DNA from: Casuarius casuarius
Taxonomy: Eukaryota > Chordata > Aves > Casuariiformes > Casuariidae
Assembly: GCA_003342895.1 (NCBI GenBank)
Contig: PTFA01000017.1
Coordinates: 1,580,402-1,644,401, forward strand
Length of the DNA stretch: 64,000 bases
Reading direction: 5' to 3'
Shown here: one piece after another, positions 26,621 to 37,298 of the stretch
Layout: every line of letters begins with the position of its first letter
How positions within the stretch are numbered: the first letter of the stretch is position 1
Notes under the pieces: generated by a model
What the model saw: only the letters and a program-made list of their open reading frames with translations
What the model was told of the DNA's origin: nothing
Database searches by the model: none
Program-made: the position numbers and the translations under genes

Positions 26621-26632
26621 GAAGATGGCGGA
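26621..26632 (+). promoter_or_regulatory. YY1-type motif overlapping the start codon
   Basis: The bases gaagatggcgga contain AAGATGGCGG, the strong YY1 element found just downstream of the start site in many TATA-less genes. The motif carries the ATG of the first coding exon, so one element can serve both transcription and translation. An A three bases before the ATG would be ideal for Kozak context; here the -3 base is A (gaagATGg) and the +4 base is G, so the start context is strong. Confidence 0.6.
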
Positions 26633-26667
26633 GCCGGGGGCTGCGCGCAGCTACCCGCGGGCGGCAG
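26625..26667 (+). CDS. First coding exon of an unidentified CpG-island gene (partial gene)
   Basis: The ATG at 26625 lies in strong Kozak context and in a YY1-type motif. Fourteen codons follow (MAEPGAARSYPRAA) plus one base, and then a donor GCAG|GTAGGG at 26668. The exon therefore ends in phase 1. The frame is open both upstream and past the donor, as expected in CpG-rich DNA, so the open frame itself is not evidence. The support comes from the ATG context, the donor and the island. A later donor at 26694 (CCAG|GTGCGG) is a weaker alternative. The peptide is too short and too Ala/Pro/Arg-rich to identify the protein, and I give no symbol. The exon could also be 5' UTR if translation starts downstream. 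The next exon would have to begin with two bases completing a codon; 44628-44700 fits best. Confidence 0.5.
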
Positions 26668-27230
26668 GTAGGGGACGAGCCGCGCGGCGCCGCCAGGTGC
26701 GGGAGGGCGGCGTGCCCGTGCCCGCCGGCCCTCGCCTCCCTCCCGGCCTCCCGCGGCGGCGCCGGGCGCCCTCCGCTGCCTTCCCGCCTGGGGCCGCGGC
26801 TGCCGGAGGCACAAAGGGGTGCGGGGGGCTCCCCGCCCGCCCGGCAGGTGGCGGCGGCGGCAGGTCCGGCCGCCATCTCGGGCCGGGGCCGAGGCGGGTT
26901 TTCGGCCGCTGGGTGGGCGAAGCGGCGGCTTCTCGGGGGCTGCAGGCGCGGGTTGTGCCGGGCGGGCGCCGCGCCTGGCAGCCCTGCTGCGTGCGCGCTG
27001 GTTTTACTGCTGCGCACGGTGTGTTTCTTTGTGGCGCGGTAAATATTTGCCACGAGGTGGCTTTTGTGCCTCCCGGTCCGACGGGTCGGGCTCGCACGGC
27101 ACATGCATGTGCAGCAATGAGTTTCCCAACCGCTGGCCGCGCTCGGTTTTGCCCTAAAGTAGAGAGCGGCGAGGGAGTGATCCCTGAGCCTAATTTGCTG
27201 CGGTGCCTGGGCCTGCCTGTGCTGGTTGGC

Positions 27231-27883
27231 CAACCTAGGCAGCAAACTGGTTAAGCTGGTATCAAGCCTGGATGTGCCTAGTTGTGAGCCTCTGCGTAGG
27301 TACAGCTCCTTTTAAGGTCCGTACGTGTTGCTATTCCACAAGGAGCATAACTTTAAATTTTTGAAGGTGAAGAGGGAGTGGGTGTGTGTGCGCACACACG
27401 GCCGATACAGTGGAGCCCGCGCTCTGAAAGGCTGCTCTGCTAGTAGGAGTTGCGTGTGGAAAGTTGCATGTGGTCCAGTCCTTTGGTACCAGGCGATGTC
27501 AGAGCTAAGGCTGGTGGTTGCAGCCTTAACTCTTCACCTCACGTGTATGCGTTAGGGTAGATTCATAAGGATGAGTCTGAGTGCTCTTTCCTCACATGGC
27601 CTCTCCCTATTTCAACGTATGAGGTTAATGGTGATTAAGGAATTAGGCAGCTATTCGTTGTAATTTTATCTTAATCATCTGATATGGGACTTTTGCTTTG
27701 TGGATGGCAAGCCATACGCATCCTTGGGTGGAAGAAAGAATTAACTTCCTTTTTTTCCTAAGCTACTTTAGTTTCCAAAAATAGCTTTACAATTGCTTTG
27801 GGAGATAAGGAAGTATTATGATCCTAGATTTATGGAATGGGAAGATGAATCCAAGTCTTTAACTTCTCTGAGGTAGCACTGGG
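27231..27883. other. Start of intron 1; presumed 3' UTR zone of the antisense gene
   Basis: Base composition falls back towards AT-rich. On the minus strand this lies directly after the stop codon of the exon at 27884-28029, so it would be that transcript's 3' UTR. No canonical AATAAA is visible on that strand in the first few hundred bases. It contains a Z-DNA-type palindrome at 27384-27399. Confidence 0.45.
27384..27399. repeat. 16-base alternating purine-pyrimidine palindrome
   Basis: The sequence gtgtgtgcgcacacac is a perfect inverted repeat made entirely of alternating purine and pyrimidine, the pattern that most readily adopts left-handed Z-DNA. It lies about 150 bases downstream of the CpG island edge, in intron 1. 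Confidence 0.9.
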
Positions 27884-28029
27884 TCAGGAGCCAACGACAG
27901 AGCCAGGAGCGTTTCCATTTCTGTCCCTCATGCTTCTCCCGTGCTCAGCAGTCACAGCTCCTGCTGCAATCTGTTGCAGCTGAGTAGTCAGCACTTCTCG
28001 GTCTTGGGTGTCCAGTTTTTCATATTCCA
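27884..28029 (-). CDS. Terminal coding exon of a leftward gene nested in intron 1 (partial, unidentified)
   Basis: On the minus strand a textbook acceptor (attgtcttcctgtctctttt then ccacag) ends at 28030. After it come two bases and 47 open codons, then TGA at 27886-27884. The translation starts EYEKLDTQDREVLTTQLQQI, continues AAGAVTAEHGRSMRDRNG and ends APGSVVGS. The first half is charged and Gln/Leu-rich, with the spacing of an amphipathic helix or coiled coil; the tail is Gly/Ser-rich. The exon enters in phase 1. No donor lies inside it, which fits a last exon. I do not recognise the family. Its upstream exons would lie to the right, beyond 28 kb. It sits about 1.2 kb inside the plus-strand gene, so the two transcripts would overlap. 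A decayed exon or an antisense non-coding transcript are alternatives. Confidence 0.45.
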
Positions 28030-31000
28030 CTGTGGAAAAGAGACAGGAAGACAATTATTGTCAGAATAAGACAGAATTCTTATTTGTGAGTTTTCTCCCC
28101 CTCTAAAGCATAAGAAGTCTGCATAGTATTTGCTTGCCTTGTCCACAGACTTTTTTTTTTTCCTTCTTGTGTTTTCCTACTGTATACCTTCTAACTGCTG
28201 TGACAAATGTTGCGAGAAAGCTTTGTTCACTGTGTAGACCAGGGCATCATCTATTTTTTGCCATATATGAGTTTGGGAATTCATGGAAAAGGCAGCATGT
28301 GATGTTGTAATTAAAGGTAGTTTCAAGTGGGACGTGTGTTGTAGAGTATGGACAGATCTAATCACTTCTGGTCAAGCATCAGCATTTGAACGGTGATGCC
28401 TAAGCACTGCAGTATAGAGTGCTCTCAGCCAAATCTGTTATTTGAATGAACTACCAGAAGATAATATGTGACACGCTGGGGAAAGATTGTATGTGCATGG
28501 TACATTTTACAGATAGCGGTGTGGATGGGATTTGAATTTNTTGTAGCAAAGCATTAGACTTTATTCTGGGGCCCAATTTAGCAATTTTGTAGCCATCACA
28601 ACAGTTGCTAATGCCCTTTGTTAGCAGGGAGTGTGGAACTAGTGCTTTCTTAATTTGCATGTTTGTTTTAGCATCTGTTTCTGGAGTCCTTGTCTTGTTC
28701 GCGGGAATAGAGAGAATCATTCCTCCATATCCCAAAGTAAAATGCTCTTTCCCAATGTGTTGCCCCCCAAAAGGGTGTTGCCCAAGTGTCAGGTTGAATA
28801 CCTGCAGCCAGCATCCCCTTTTCCAAGGTCTGTGCTTCTCTGGCAGCATCTGAGTAGAGTTTTGATTTCTAGGGGTCTCCAAAGCTGAGGATACTGCTAG
28901 GATGGCAGTCAGTGTGAGGCACCAGATTTAGGATGTCCATCACTTTGGACACTCTGCCAAGATCAAGTTGTAACAAACAATCCCATGGTAAGGGAAGGTA
29001 TTTGCATTTCTTGACTGCTAGAGGAAAGACTGTTGTTCAGTGGCTTATAATTCTGCAGAAGGGAGTAGAGTTCTGTGGTGCAAGCAAATAAGATTTGCAA
29101 ACCTCAAGTGTTTTTATTTGCCAAAGATCAAAGCCTTGCAGCAAACAGTAGAGATGCTACAGCATGAGAAAATATCGCATGAGTCTTTTGTAAGGGAAAG
29201 TGTCAGGTGACTGAAACATAGGTGTTATTGCCGCCACCATCTGTAGTAATAGTAATGACTAAAGAGCATGTGAAGGACAAGCTACTCGGTACTGAATCTC
29301 TCATCTTCCCTGTTGTTGCCCAGTGAAGTTTGCCTAACGTATCTTCTGAGAGATTGAAATACTGAACGCTTGAGTTTTCATGGCAATATATATGTATGTC
29401 TTCTGTTCTTACAGAAAACTTTGATCTAAGCAGATTTAAAGAACAATTGCATGTTGTGCCAACTGAGTCTACATATCACGAAAAGAGTTTGTGTGAAAGG
29501 AATTTGTATATGTATTTCTTTCAATATGATGTTTTTTTCTTCTTGAAAAGCAGTGCTCTTCCAGCTGATTTCTGTAAATCATTTTGGCTACAAGAAAGTA
29601 TACTCAATACTCTTGTTTTATATTATTCTCTCTCAGATATGGACATTTAAGGTTGTTTACCGAAAGTGTTAATTTACATGCTGCTTTCCACATGATGTTA
29701 CCATCTTGCAAGTATTGGTTTTAGTTCAGAGTAGTTTAATACATTGTGTAATTTCAAAAAACAAAAAAACTCAAACCATTTCCAGCTAAGTTTCATTTAA
29801 ATGCAGTGCAGAAAAATATCTTGCCTGTGAATTATAGAACTGGAGAAATAAAAGACACATCACTTGAAATGCACATGTTACGAAAGTGAGGCACCTGAAA
29901 ACTTCAGTGTGTTTATCAGACTGCTCTGTGCAGTGTCACATACCTCCGTTTGCTTTGGTGGCTGCCGTACCCACAGCAGTGTAAATACATCAGGGATGCA
30001 TTTTATATTAGGTGATTATTTCTTGCTGTACTAATTGAAAGAGCGTATACATATTTCATGAAACTATATATCCTGCCTGTTAATATCATATGATGATTTA
30101 CATAGTAAAGCTTTTTTTCCCCCTCATAGATAGATAAAATACTTAATAATGAAACAATTATAGCTTTCTTAGTTATCAGTCTTTAAATGTATGGGGAGTA
30201 AAACCAGCAAGGGAAATCCTTTTAATATGCTGTTCATATCTGTCAGTCATTTACTAATGCATTTTAAGGGAGCAGAAAAGCAAGAGCAAGTGTTTTAGTT
30301 ATGGATCGTTCTTGCTGTGTTCAGATAATAAGATGTGGGGGTTGTGGTGGTGGTGGTGTGTGTGGTTTTTTTTTAAAATTTCCTTCATGTGTGCTTCTCC
30401 TGTGCCGGAATATCCCACCGTCACCATTGCTTAGTAGCTTTTTTGGCTTTTCTCTGTTCCAATTATTTTGACATTCCTCATGAAATCCAGTTTTTGCAGC
30501 AACTCTGACAGGCAGTTCCAGTTTCTGCCCTTCATCTATGTCTGGCTCAAACTGTCAAACGGATCCTAGAAGCAGTTATTTTCAGTTCAAGTTCTACATC
30601 CAGTTATGTGGTGAAATAAAATAAAAATGTATGGCTTGTACAGAATTTCTATAAATAAGTGCATTTTATAAAGCATGGGGAGGAAAATACAATTGATCAG
30701 GAAACTCATACAAAGTATGGAAATGTTACCTGCATTCAGTAACAGCCAACACAAGTTTTCTCCACCCTGTTTTCCATCTTCCTTCTTTAAATGGCTGTCA
30801 CAGCCTTTCTCAGCCTGAAAATTTCAGGTTTCATGAGACTTGTATATCTTCCAGGTTCTATTTGATATTGTTACCTAACATGTGATATGTGTGACAGATT
30901 ATACTCAGTTCAGCATACTTGGTGACCCAAGTCATTGTACAACAGTATGTTAAATACAATTGTTGCTTTGTGTTACACGCCCAAACTTAACTTTCCTGTG

Positions 31001-34000
31001 AAGGAAAAGTTAACTGGCTGGGAGAAAAACGTTGGTAAAATCTGTAAACAGTGGAAGAAAAAATAATACTTTAGCTCAGTAAAGGTTATTGCAGTAATGA
31101 AAAGACACAGTTCCTTCAGTACTGGAATGGATTTCTTTTAACCAACGTTAGCCTAAACGCTGGATCAGTTTCTCTTTTGCACTTAAATAGCTAGAGGTTT
31201 TTGCTGCTGTCTTTATGTATACATGCCTGCTTTATTTGGTCAATAGGAAGCTGACCTTTGGTGCGGTATTAAGGTGCTACATTCAAATGCCTGTTTTGTT
31301 GAGATTGATAAAGTTCTTCTGGGATCTTTGGATTAACTTCTGTCACATAGCATCTTGGCTCTTCTTTGCTTTTTAAGTGGTTTTCAGTGTGAATGCCCAA
31401 AGCAGGAGTGACTAGAAGTGTTCCTCGTGTTGTCTGCAGCTTCTGGTGTCACTGTGATAGCTGTTTGCTTAGATGTCATTTTACTTTCAACTTCTTGTTT
31501 GTTTCTAAATATGCCGAAATTTGTTCTTTGGTTGCATGTTATTTTCTTTCGATAAATAAAGATGTTGGTAGCCAACATCCCTTTTTGAGGCTTCACTATT
31601 ATTAAATTAATTCCTTTACTATATGGAAAGAGCAGCTTATTATGTTCCAATATAGCGTGTAGGCTTCTGTAGATTGGGCCAATTTGAAAAACATACTATT
31701 GAGCTGAATTTGTTGTAGTGATTCAACAGAAGAGGTCACTTCCTCTGCATCATATAATATTTTACTTTTCTGAATTTACTTTTTTTTCCCTTATGAGAGT
31801 ACATAGATTTTTGGAGCAGTCTTATGTATTCAAATTCTGTATTTTCTGGTATGCCAAAAATCTGGAAACTCTCCTTTCTCTGTGCTTTGAATATAAAAAG
31901 AGATAAAATTATGTTTGTTCAAACTTTTGAAGTCAGCGCCCTTCACTAATAATTAAAGCTGTTGTTCTGTGAAGTCAGTCCTCTGTGTTTATGTTTGCCT
32001 TCCAAGAGGATCTGTCCATTAACTACGTATTAACTTGGTGTTGTGTGATGGGCATCTCTTAGTCTAGGGTCCTTTCTGAGTGGGTCTTTCATGTCAGAGT
32101 TGTCTGCTTGTTGACTCTATGTTCACAGTAATGCATTTACTTGCATGGAAGGAGAAATTAATTTTGTGCCCCATGATGGATCAACATTAAACAACCATTT
32201 TAGAAGAAGAGAGTCTATGGAGCTTCCTAAATCTACTTTTCTTTGTTTGTTTTTTAAGTAATTTCTCTAAAATGGTTCTTTTTTTCCCTCTAATATTGAT
32301 ACTAATAAATAGAAGGAGGCTTTAAAATCCATCACTTCTACCAGAGGTTTTGATAGGGTGGAAAAGGATGTGTTGGATAAAAGTCCATGATAGCACATAT
32401 CAGTTTGTAGATGCCACTGTAAAAGTATCTTAGAAATCTTCAAGAAAGTAACAGTAACGTTAGTATATCCGATTGTTTTGTTTGTTTTAATGCCACTTGC
32501 TGGAGGGTATATTGTGGTTTTGTTTCAATTAGATAAGATCTGGAAGTATATCTTCCTTGGTTCAACCCATATGAATTATTAAATTACTTGTGTTACACCA
32601 AGCAGAAGCTAGCAGAGCTCTCCTTTACTGCAGAAAAACATTCATTCAAATATTTCTAGTTTACAATTAATTTTGGTTGTAGGTGTGGTGGAATCCTGAA
32701 GTTCTTAATGTGGTTTTGTTCAAAAAAGAAAGATACAACTTTTCCTAAAGGCTTAATGGCATGCCCGGGGATGTTAACTGAAGAAAGAGTGCTGAAGTGA
32801 TCTTCCACGACCCAGTCAGGGAGTATGCTGTTTCTCTCTTTTTGTTAAGCAGTAAATCAAGTGATAGTTTGAGGACAACTCCAGTCTGAGTAAACAATCC
32901 TTGATTATTTACTTAGCATAAACTTTCAATAATTAATTGTATGTAAAATAAAACTCCAGTCATATGAAAGAAAAATACTTTTTCCTGTGGCATATAACAC
33001 AAAAAGGGCCTTTTCTTTTGTCCCAAAAGGGAAAATAAGGTAATATTGCAGTGTTTATCCACACATCATTACTGCAATTTTAAATATTTTAAGTAGAGAT
33101 TTTTTACTTCCCTTCCCTCAGGAGGGTGTTATCAACTAAAGACTTGATTCAATTGAATAGACAGAGGCTTCCCTTGGTAAGGTAGGAGCAGAAGGCTTGG
33201 CCTGGGATAACCTGATAAAGCGTACTTGCTGGCAGTAGAGCAGAAGCTGTTGCCATTGGTGGTGGAGCTGCTTTTGGAAGTACTTTCCTTCTGTCATCCA
33301 GGGCTGCTCACCTTGCTCTTGCTGGTAGTTTTCACTCTCTCTTTTGTGCTGAATGTGGAATTCGGGTGTACCTGTATGGACACATTCAGTGTCAGGGGAA
33401 GAAACCTCTGGCAGCAGACTGGAAACATGTCATTGGGGTTCTGAAAATGTTGATAAAGGATAGACCAATTACTATTTCTAAAATTAATGTTAGATAGGCT
33501 GGTTTTCCTTTAACTGTCCTAAAAAGAATTGGGAGCAAGGCCTTAGTTTTATTCTTAGTTTCTTGACTTTTAGTACTGTGCTTCAGCCACAGAGCATCTT
33601 TTCCCTTACCCTAAATGATCTATTAATAACTATGAGCATTTCCATTGCGCTTCTTGGATTTAGTAAAGCTAAGTGCTGTGGTTATAAGTTAGTACTGCAA
33701 TTTTCAGAAGTCGTAGGAAGTGGTTTAATGGTGCAGTGAAATAAATGGGTGACCTTCCTTTGGCTTAAATGCCTTGTTCATCAGGTTCTGAAAGAGGATA
33801 CTTCATTACAGGGTTATGTTCCGGGATGTGTTTGCTGGCTCTTTCAGGACAGGTTATGGCCCTGAAAGGAAATATTTGAATGATGGTTAGGAGATAGATT
33901 GTTTAGCAAAAGTATTCTGCAGAAAGGATGGATTTTTTGGTGTTATCAAGCTGTGGAACTAAAAGAAAATGTGAAACAGGAATAACTGCATAAATTATCA

Positions 34001-34171
34001 AAGACATTTATAAATAATGGGAAGAGGGTTTGTTTTTCATAATACCTTTTATAATCGAAGGCCAGTCTTTTATTTTTCCCTTTGCAGTATGTTTTCCCTG
34101 TTCCTTTTTTTTTTTTTTTTTTCCCCTGACATTTTGTACTTTCTGTTCTTACACCATGATCTCTGACTATA
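28030..34171. other. Intronic sequence, no supported exon
   Basis: About 6.1 kb of AT-rich sequence, read as intron 1 of the CpG-island gene. A 143-codon minus-strand frame (28451-28882) spans the single N at 28540 and resembles nothing known. An AG with a fair pyrimidine tract at 29413-29414 opens a frame compatible with exon 1 (ENFDLSRFKEQL...) but has no convincing donor. A GGT/GT-rich tract is at 30336-30364 and a T run at 34106-34122. Confidence 0.5.
28540..28540. other. Ambiguous base (N)
   Basis: The single N in the window. It lies inside a spurious minus-strand frame and affects no supported feature. Confidence 1.
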
Positions 34172-34819
34172 TCCACTCTGTATGAGCCAGCAATGTACCC
34201 TTGTGGCAGAGAAGGCCAATGGCATCCTGGGCTGCATTACACAGAACATTGCCAGCAGATCGAGTGAGGTGATCCTTCCCCTCTACTCAGCACTGGTGAG
34301 GCCACATCTAGAGTGCTGGGTCCAGGTATGGGCTCCGCACTACAGGGGAGGCATGGACATCCTGGAGTGAGTCCAGTAAAGGGCCACAAAGATGATTAAG
34401 GGACTGGAGCTTCTCTCATATGAGGAAAGGCTGAGGGAGTTGAGGATTGCTCAGCCTGGAGAAGAGAAGGCTCAAGGGGATATATGTATATTTATTCGTA
34501 TAAATACCTGAGGGAAGGGTTTAAAGAAGACCAGGCCAGACTCTTGTCAGCAGTGCCCAAGGACAGGATCAGAGGCAGTGGGCACAAATTCAAACACAAG
34601 AAATTCTGCCTGAACATAAGAAAGCACGTCTTTACTGTGAGAGTGACTGAACACTAGCACAGGTTGCCCAGAGAAGTTGTGGAGTCTCTGTCCTTGGAGA
34701 TATTCAAAACCCCAAACATGATCCTGGGCAGCCTGCTCTAGGTGACCCTTCTTGAGTAGGGGGGTTGGACTAGATGATCTTCAAGAGGTCCCTTCCAGCC
34801 TTAAGTATTCTGTGATTCT
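34172..34819 (+). mobile_element. CR1 LINE, 5'-truncated copy, plus strand
   Basis: This copy lies in the same direction as the presumed host gene. It starts inside the reverse-transcriptase C-terminus ([20 protein letters not shown], then [14 protein letters not shown]). It runs through the aggctgagggagttgaggat, gcctggagaagagaaggctc and ttggactagatgatcttcaa blocks, and ends in the typical CR1 3' tail, cttccagccttaagtattct then gtgattct. Stops break the coding frame, so it is inactive. It is the only plus-strand CR1 seen here. Confidence 0.95.
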
Positions 34820-35345
34820 TGCTTCAAGTGTTGTATTGCTAGAGGGTGTATGAAGAAGAACAGGTCGCCTGTCTTTGAATCCTAGTGTATTTAATCTGTG
34901 ATGAAGGTGCCTGAATGATGTGTGAGTGGAACTGAAAGTCTTGTTATACAGTACAAGCACATCCACTTTCAAATCCAATTTTTGTCATGACTGAGCTGTT
35001 TGTAATGCCAAAGACAAACTGAAGACTGTAAAGGAAGTCTTTGTACAATGAATGCTCCCTGAAGCATGGTGGCAGGCTTACAGGCCATGTAGCAGCTCAA
35101 AAGATACTTAGAATAGCACAGGTAATGTTCTAGGAGACTACAGAATTCTGTCTATGTAAAACCTGTGCAATGTGCAAATCTTCTGTTGTGAAATTCATTG
35201 CTGAAAATGATGCACCTATGATACTGATAAACTGGCACCCTATCACATTAGCTCTCAAACTTTTTATATGACGACTTCTTTTTTGTTTGTTTCCCTGCTT
35301 TAATGGTATTTTCCTCCTTTCCCATTCCTATCCAGTCACCCCTAC

Positions 35346-35560
35346 CTATGGGGTCATAAGGATGGCTGCACTGTGTCAGAGCAGCGGTGCGTCTCCCCCA
35401 CTGCTCTTTCTCCCTGGGTGGCTAGTAGGTGACCTCTGGGGCAGAGTATAAGATCACAGCAAGCACACTGTATGCTTCCTAGCCTCTTGCACATTACTGT
35501 TCGAGCAATGACTGAGCTAGAGGTGTTTCCAGAAAACTTGGATACATCCCCAAGCTCTCG
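35346..35560. repeat. Old degraded dispersed repeat of the amniote CR1/L3-type
   Basis: The run ggatggctgcactgtgtcag followed by agcagcggtgcgtct resembles the ancient amniote dispersed repeat with the gccatactgggtcagaccaa-type core. The gtgacctctggggcagagta and taagatcacagcaagcacac segments fit its continuation. Similarity is by eye and partial, so the class and the limits are uncertain. If right, it is much older than the CR1 copies around it. Confidence 0.4.
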
Positions 35561-35750
35561 CCTACTCTGCCCTCCAGCTCCGTAACTGTCCCCAGTGCAA
35601 TAACTCATTCTCATGCTGCAGCAGAGCTCACCCTCTTCCATCCAGCCTCAGGAGTGGAGGGAGAGAAAAGCATGAGGCCAGGAGGAGGCTGGGCCCATCA
35701 GGTGGGCTCCAGCAGGCACAGGTGACCTCTCTCCAGCGCACCTGCCTTTT

Positions 35751-35819
35751 AGAAGTAGGAGACCAGAGCGCTAAAGTAGCTATTACATTTTTCTCCTGGC
35801 ACCTGTGAGGGAGTCAAGG
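35751..35819 (-). other. Minus-strand segment behind a very strong acceptor-like tract
   Basis: On the minus strand cattttcttttcctttctgt, ctttttcctcttcccag is a near-ideal polypyrimidine acceptor ending at about 35820. The segment after it is open in one frame for 22 codons (ALTPSQVPGEKCNSYF...) and then stops. The purine-rich plus strand may simply be low-complexity sequence that mimics an acceptor. No partner donor is convincing. Confidence 0.12.
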
Positions 35820-37144
35820 CAGCTGGGAAGAGGAAAAAGACAGAAAGGAAAAGAAAATGTATTCTGTGCTATTTAACCCCTGCTTCAGGTGTTACAGTTC
35901 AAAAATGGAGAATTGCCATATCAAAGAACTCATTGAATATCAAAGGTAACAAAAAACAAGTAGGCTGAGGAATGTTTTCCTCGTCTTCAGAGCAGTTATC
36001 GGTTAACTGATGGATATTATAGTATGATATACTTCCTTAAGCCATAGGCATGGAGTTGGTTCTGAGAAGTAGCATTTTAGGCTGATGATACTCTGTAGTC
36101 CTTCGTAAAACCAGACAACTGAAAGAAGTCCTAAGGAGGATAACTGTTAGAAGGATAAAGACAAACTGTTCAGCAGTCAAAAGCTAGCTTTAATTTTGAC
36201 TAGATTTGTATGCATTTTGTCCCCTGCCTTTTGTATTTTTGTTTTCAGTTCTATAATCTAGTCCATCAGTTTATGCCTTGCCAGAGTAAATCCAATTTAT
36301 TCTTCTCCTTTAAGCATCATTCAGTGAAAAGCTGGTTTCGGGGTTACCTGGCAGATGCTAGGTATTCTGTTCTTTAGGTCACAGTGAAATCTATTTCTAG
36401 TCATTCATTTGTAGGCAGAGTTGGAGTGACTTCCATTAAATACGTAGTTTGGGGTCTTCAGGAATTGGGAATGGACTTTACACCAGCTTGTAAGGGTTAA
36501 TGGTGTCAGGTTTGTAGATGAAAACCTCTTATAGCATGTACCAGCTAGCACTCTTTGGCGTGGTGGTGGGGAATTTGGCCTCTGGTTCTAGAATTACCCA
36601 AACACATTTGTGTTCTCATGTAATAAGTCTGGATACTGAATTTTCCATTGATAATTTTTTGTCAGTAGTATTAATCCTTCTTGCCAAGGTAGAGAAAGTG
36701 TGCATAGTCAGATGTTTGTGGTTAAACACAATTAATTTTCTTTATCCCATTGCCTGCTACCCCAAGTGAATCCATTTCTGGTCCTGCTGTCAGTTCAGGT
36801 GTACAGGAAGGCCATCCTTCTCACATGTGCACAGACCTGCTCATCCTTCTTCCAACCTTATAGGAGGGGATGTAGTTTTGGCTGACTGCTCCCTTCTGAA
36901 ATATTTATTGGCTTCTGTTACTTAAGCCAACTCAACCTACTCATCCCCATCCCCTTTTCACTTGCTCTGGGTAGGCAGGTTTTTCAAGGCCTGACTCTAA
37001 GTGTGAAATAAAATTCTGGAGGAGTGCAGGGTTCCTGTGTAAGTGCTAACCTTCTCTCTGCCTTAGTGTGTGGTGATGTGGGATTTTGTATTCAGCAGAA
37101 GTACTTTTTGTTGCCATTATTAGACAGAAACCTCTTCTGTACAG

Positions 37145-37298
37145 GTGTACTGTGATCTGAACTTTGATCTGAACACAGTTAGTCTCTGTTTAATCGATCC
37201 TGGCAAGGAGCTCCATGGTCAGCTGCCTGTTGCTGAGAATGCTCTTTCCTCTACATCTGATAAATGTGTCTTTCCAGTGAGGCAGGGTTTGTGGACAG
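37145..37298 (+). other. Exon-like segment, 154 bases, open in one frame
   Basis: A fair acceptor (gaaacctcttctgtacag, AG at 37143-37144) and a good donor (GGACAG|GTAATC at 37299) bracket a segment that is open only in frame 0 (VYCDLNFDLNTVSLCLIDPG at its start). It would enter in phase 0 and leave in phase 1. It cannot follow exon 1 (phase 1) directly and would need another exon between them. The frame stays open past the donor to a stop at 37336. I do not recognise the peptide. Confidence 0.2.

Larger units (their letters stand above)
25880..27230. promoter_or_regulatory. CpG island promoter
   Basis: The sequence changes abruptly from AT-rich to more than about 70% G+C with abundant CpG (repeated gcg, ccg and cgg), then returns to AT-rich intron after about 27.23 kb. 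This is the only such island in the window. It contains a GC box (26372-26380), an ETS/GABP-like site on the minus strand (cttccgc near 26215), a YY1-type motif at the ATG, and no TATA box near the presumed start. That combination is typical of a broadly expressed, dispersed-initiation vertebrate promoter. The + strand gene starts here. A divergent minus-strand start is possible, but no exon for it could be supported. Confidence 0.93.

Noticed and set aside
25886..27254. Long ORFs of 110-260 codons on both strands in the CpG island
   Set aside because: They overlap in several frames at once and are rich in Ala, Gly, Arg and Pro, which is what stop-poor GC-rich DNA gives by chance. Only the 43-base first exon has start and splice support.
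28451..28882. 143-codon minus-strand ORF
   Set aside because: It spans an N, shows no domain or splice signals, and has the composition of translated intron. Frames of this length are expected by chance in 64 kb.
29415..29650. Exon-2 candidate reading ENFDLSRFKEQL, in phase with exon 1
   Set aside because: The acceptor is fair and the phase fits, but no convincing donor follows and the rest of the frame reads like AT-rich intron (Phe/Leu/Tyr/Ser). Phase agreement alone has a one-in-three chance.
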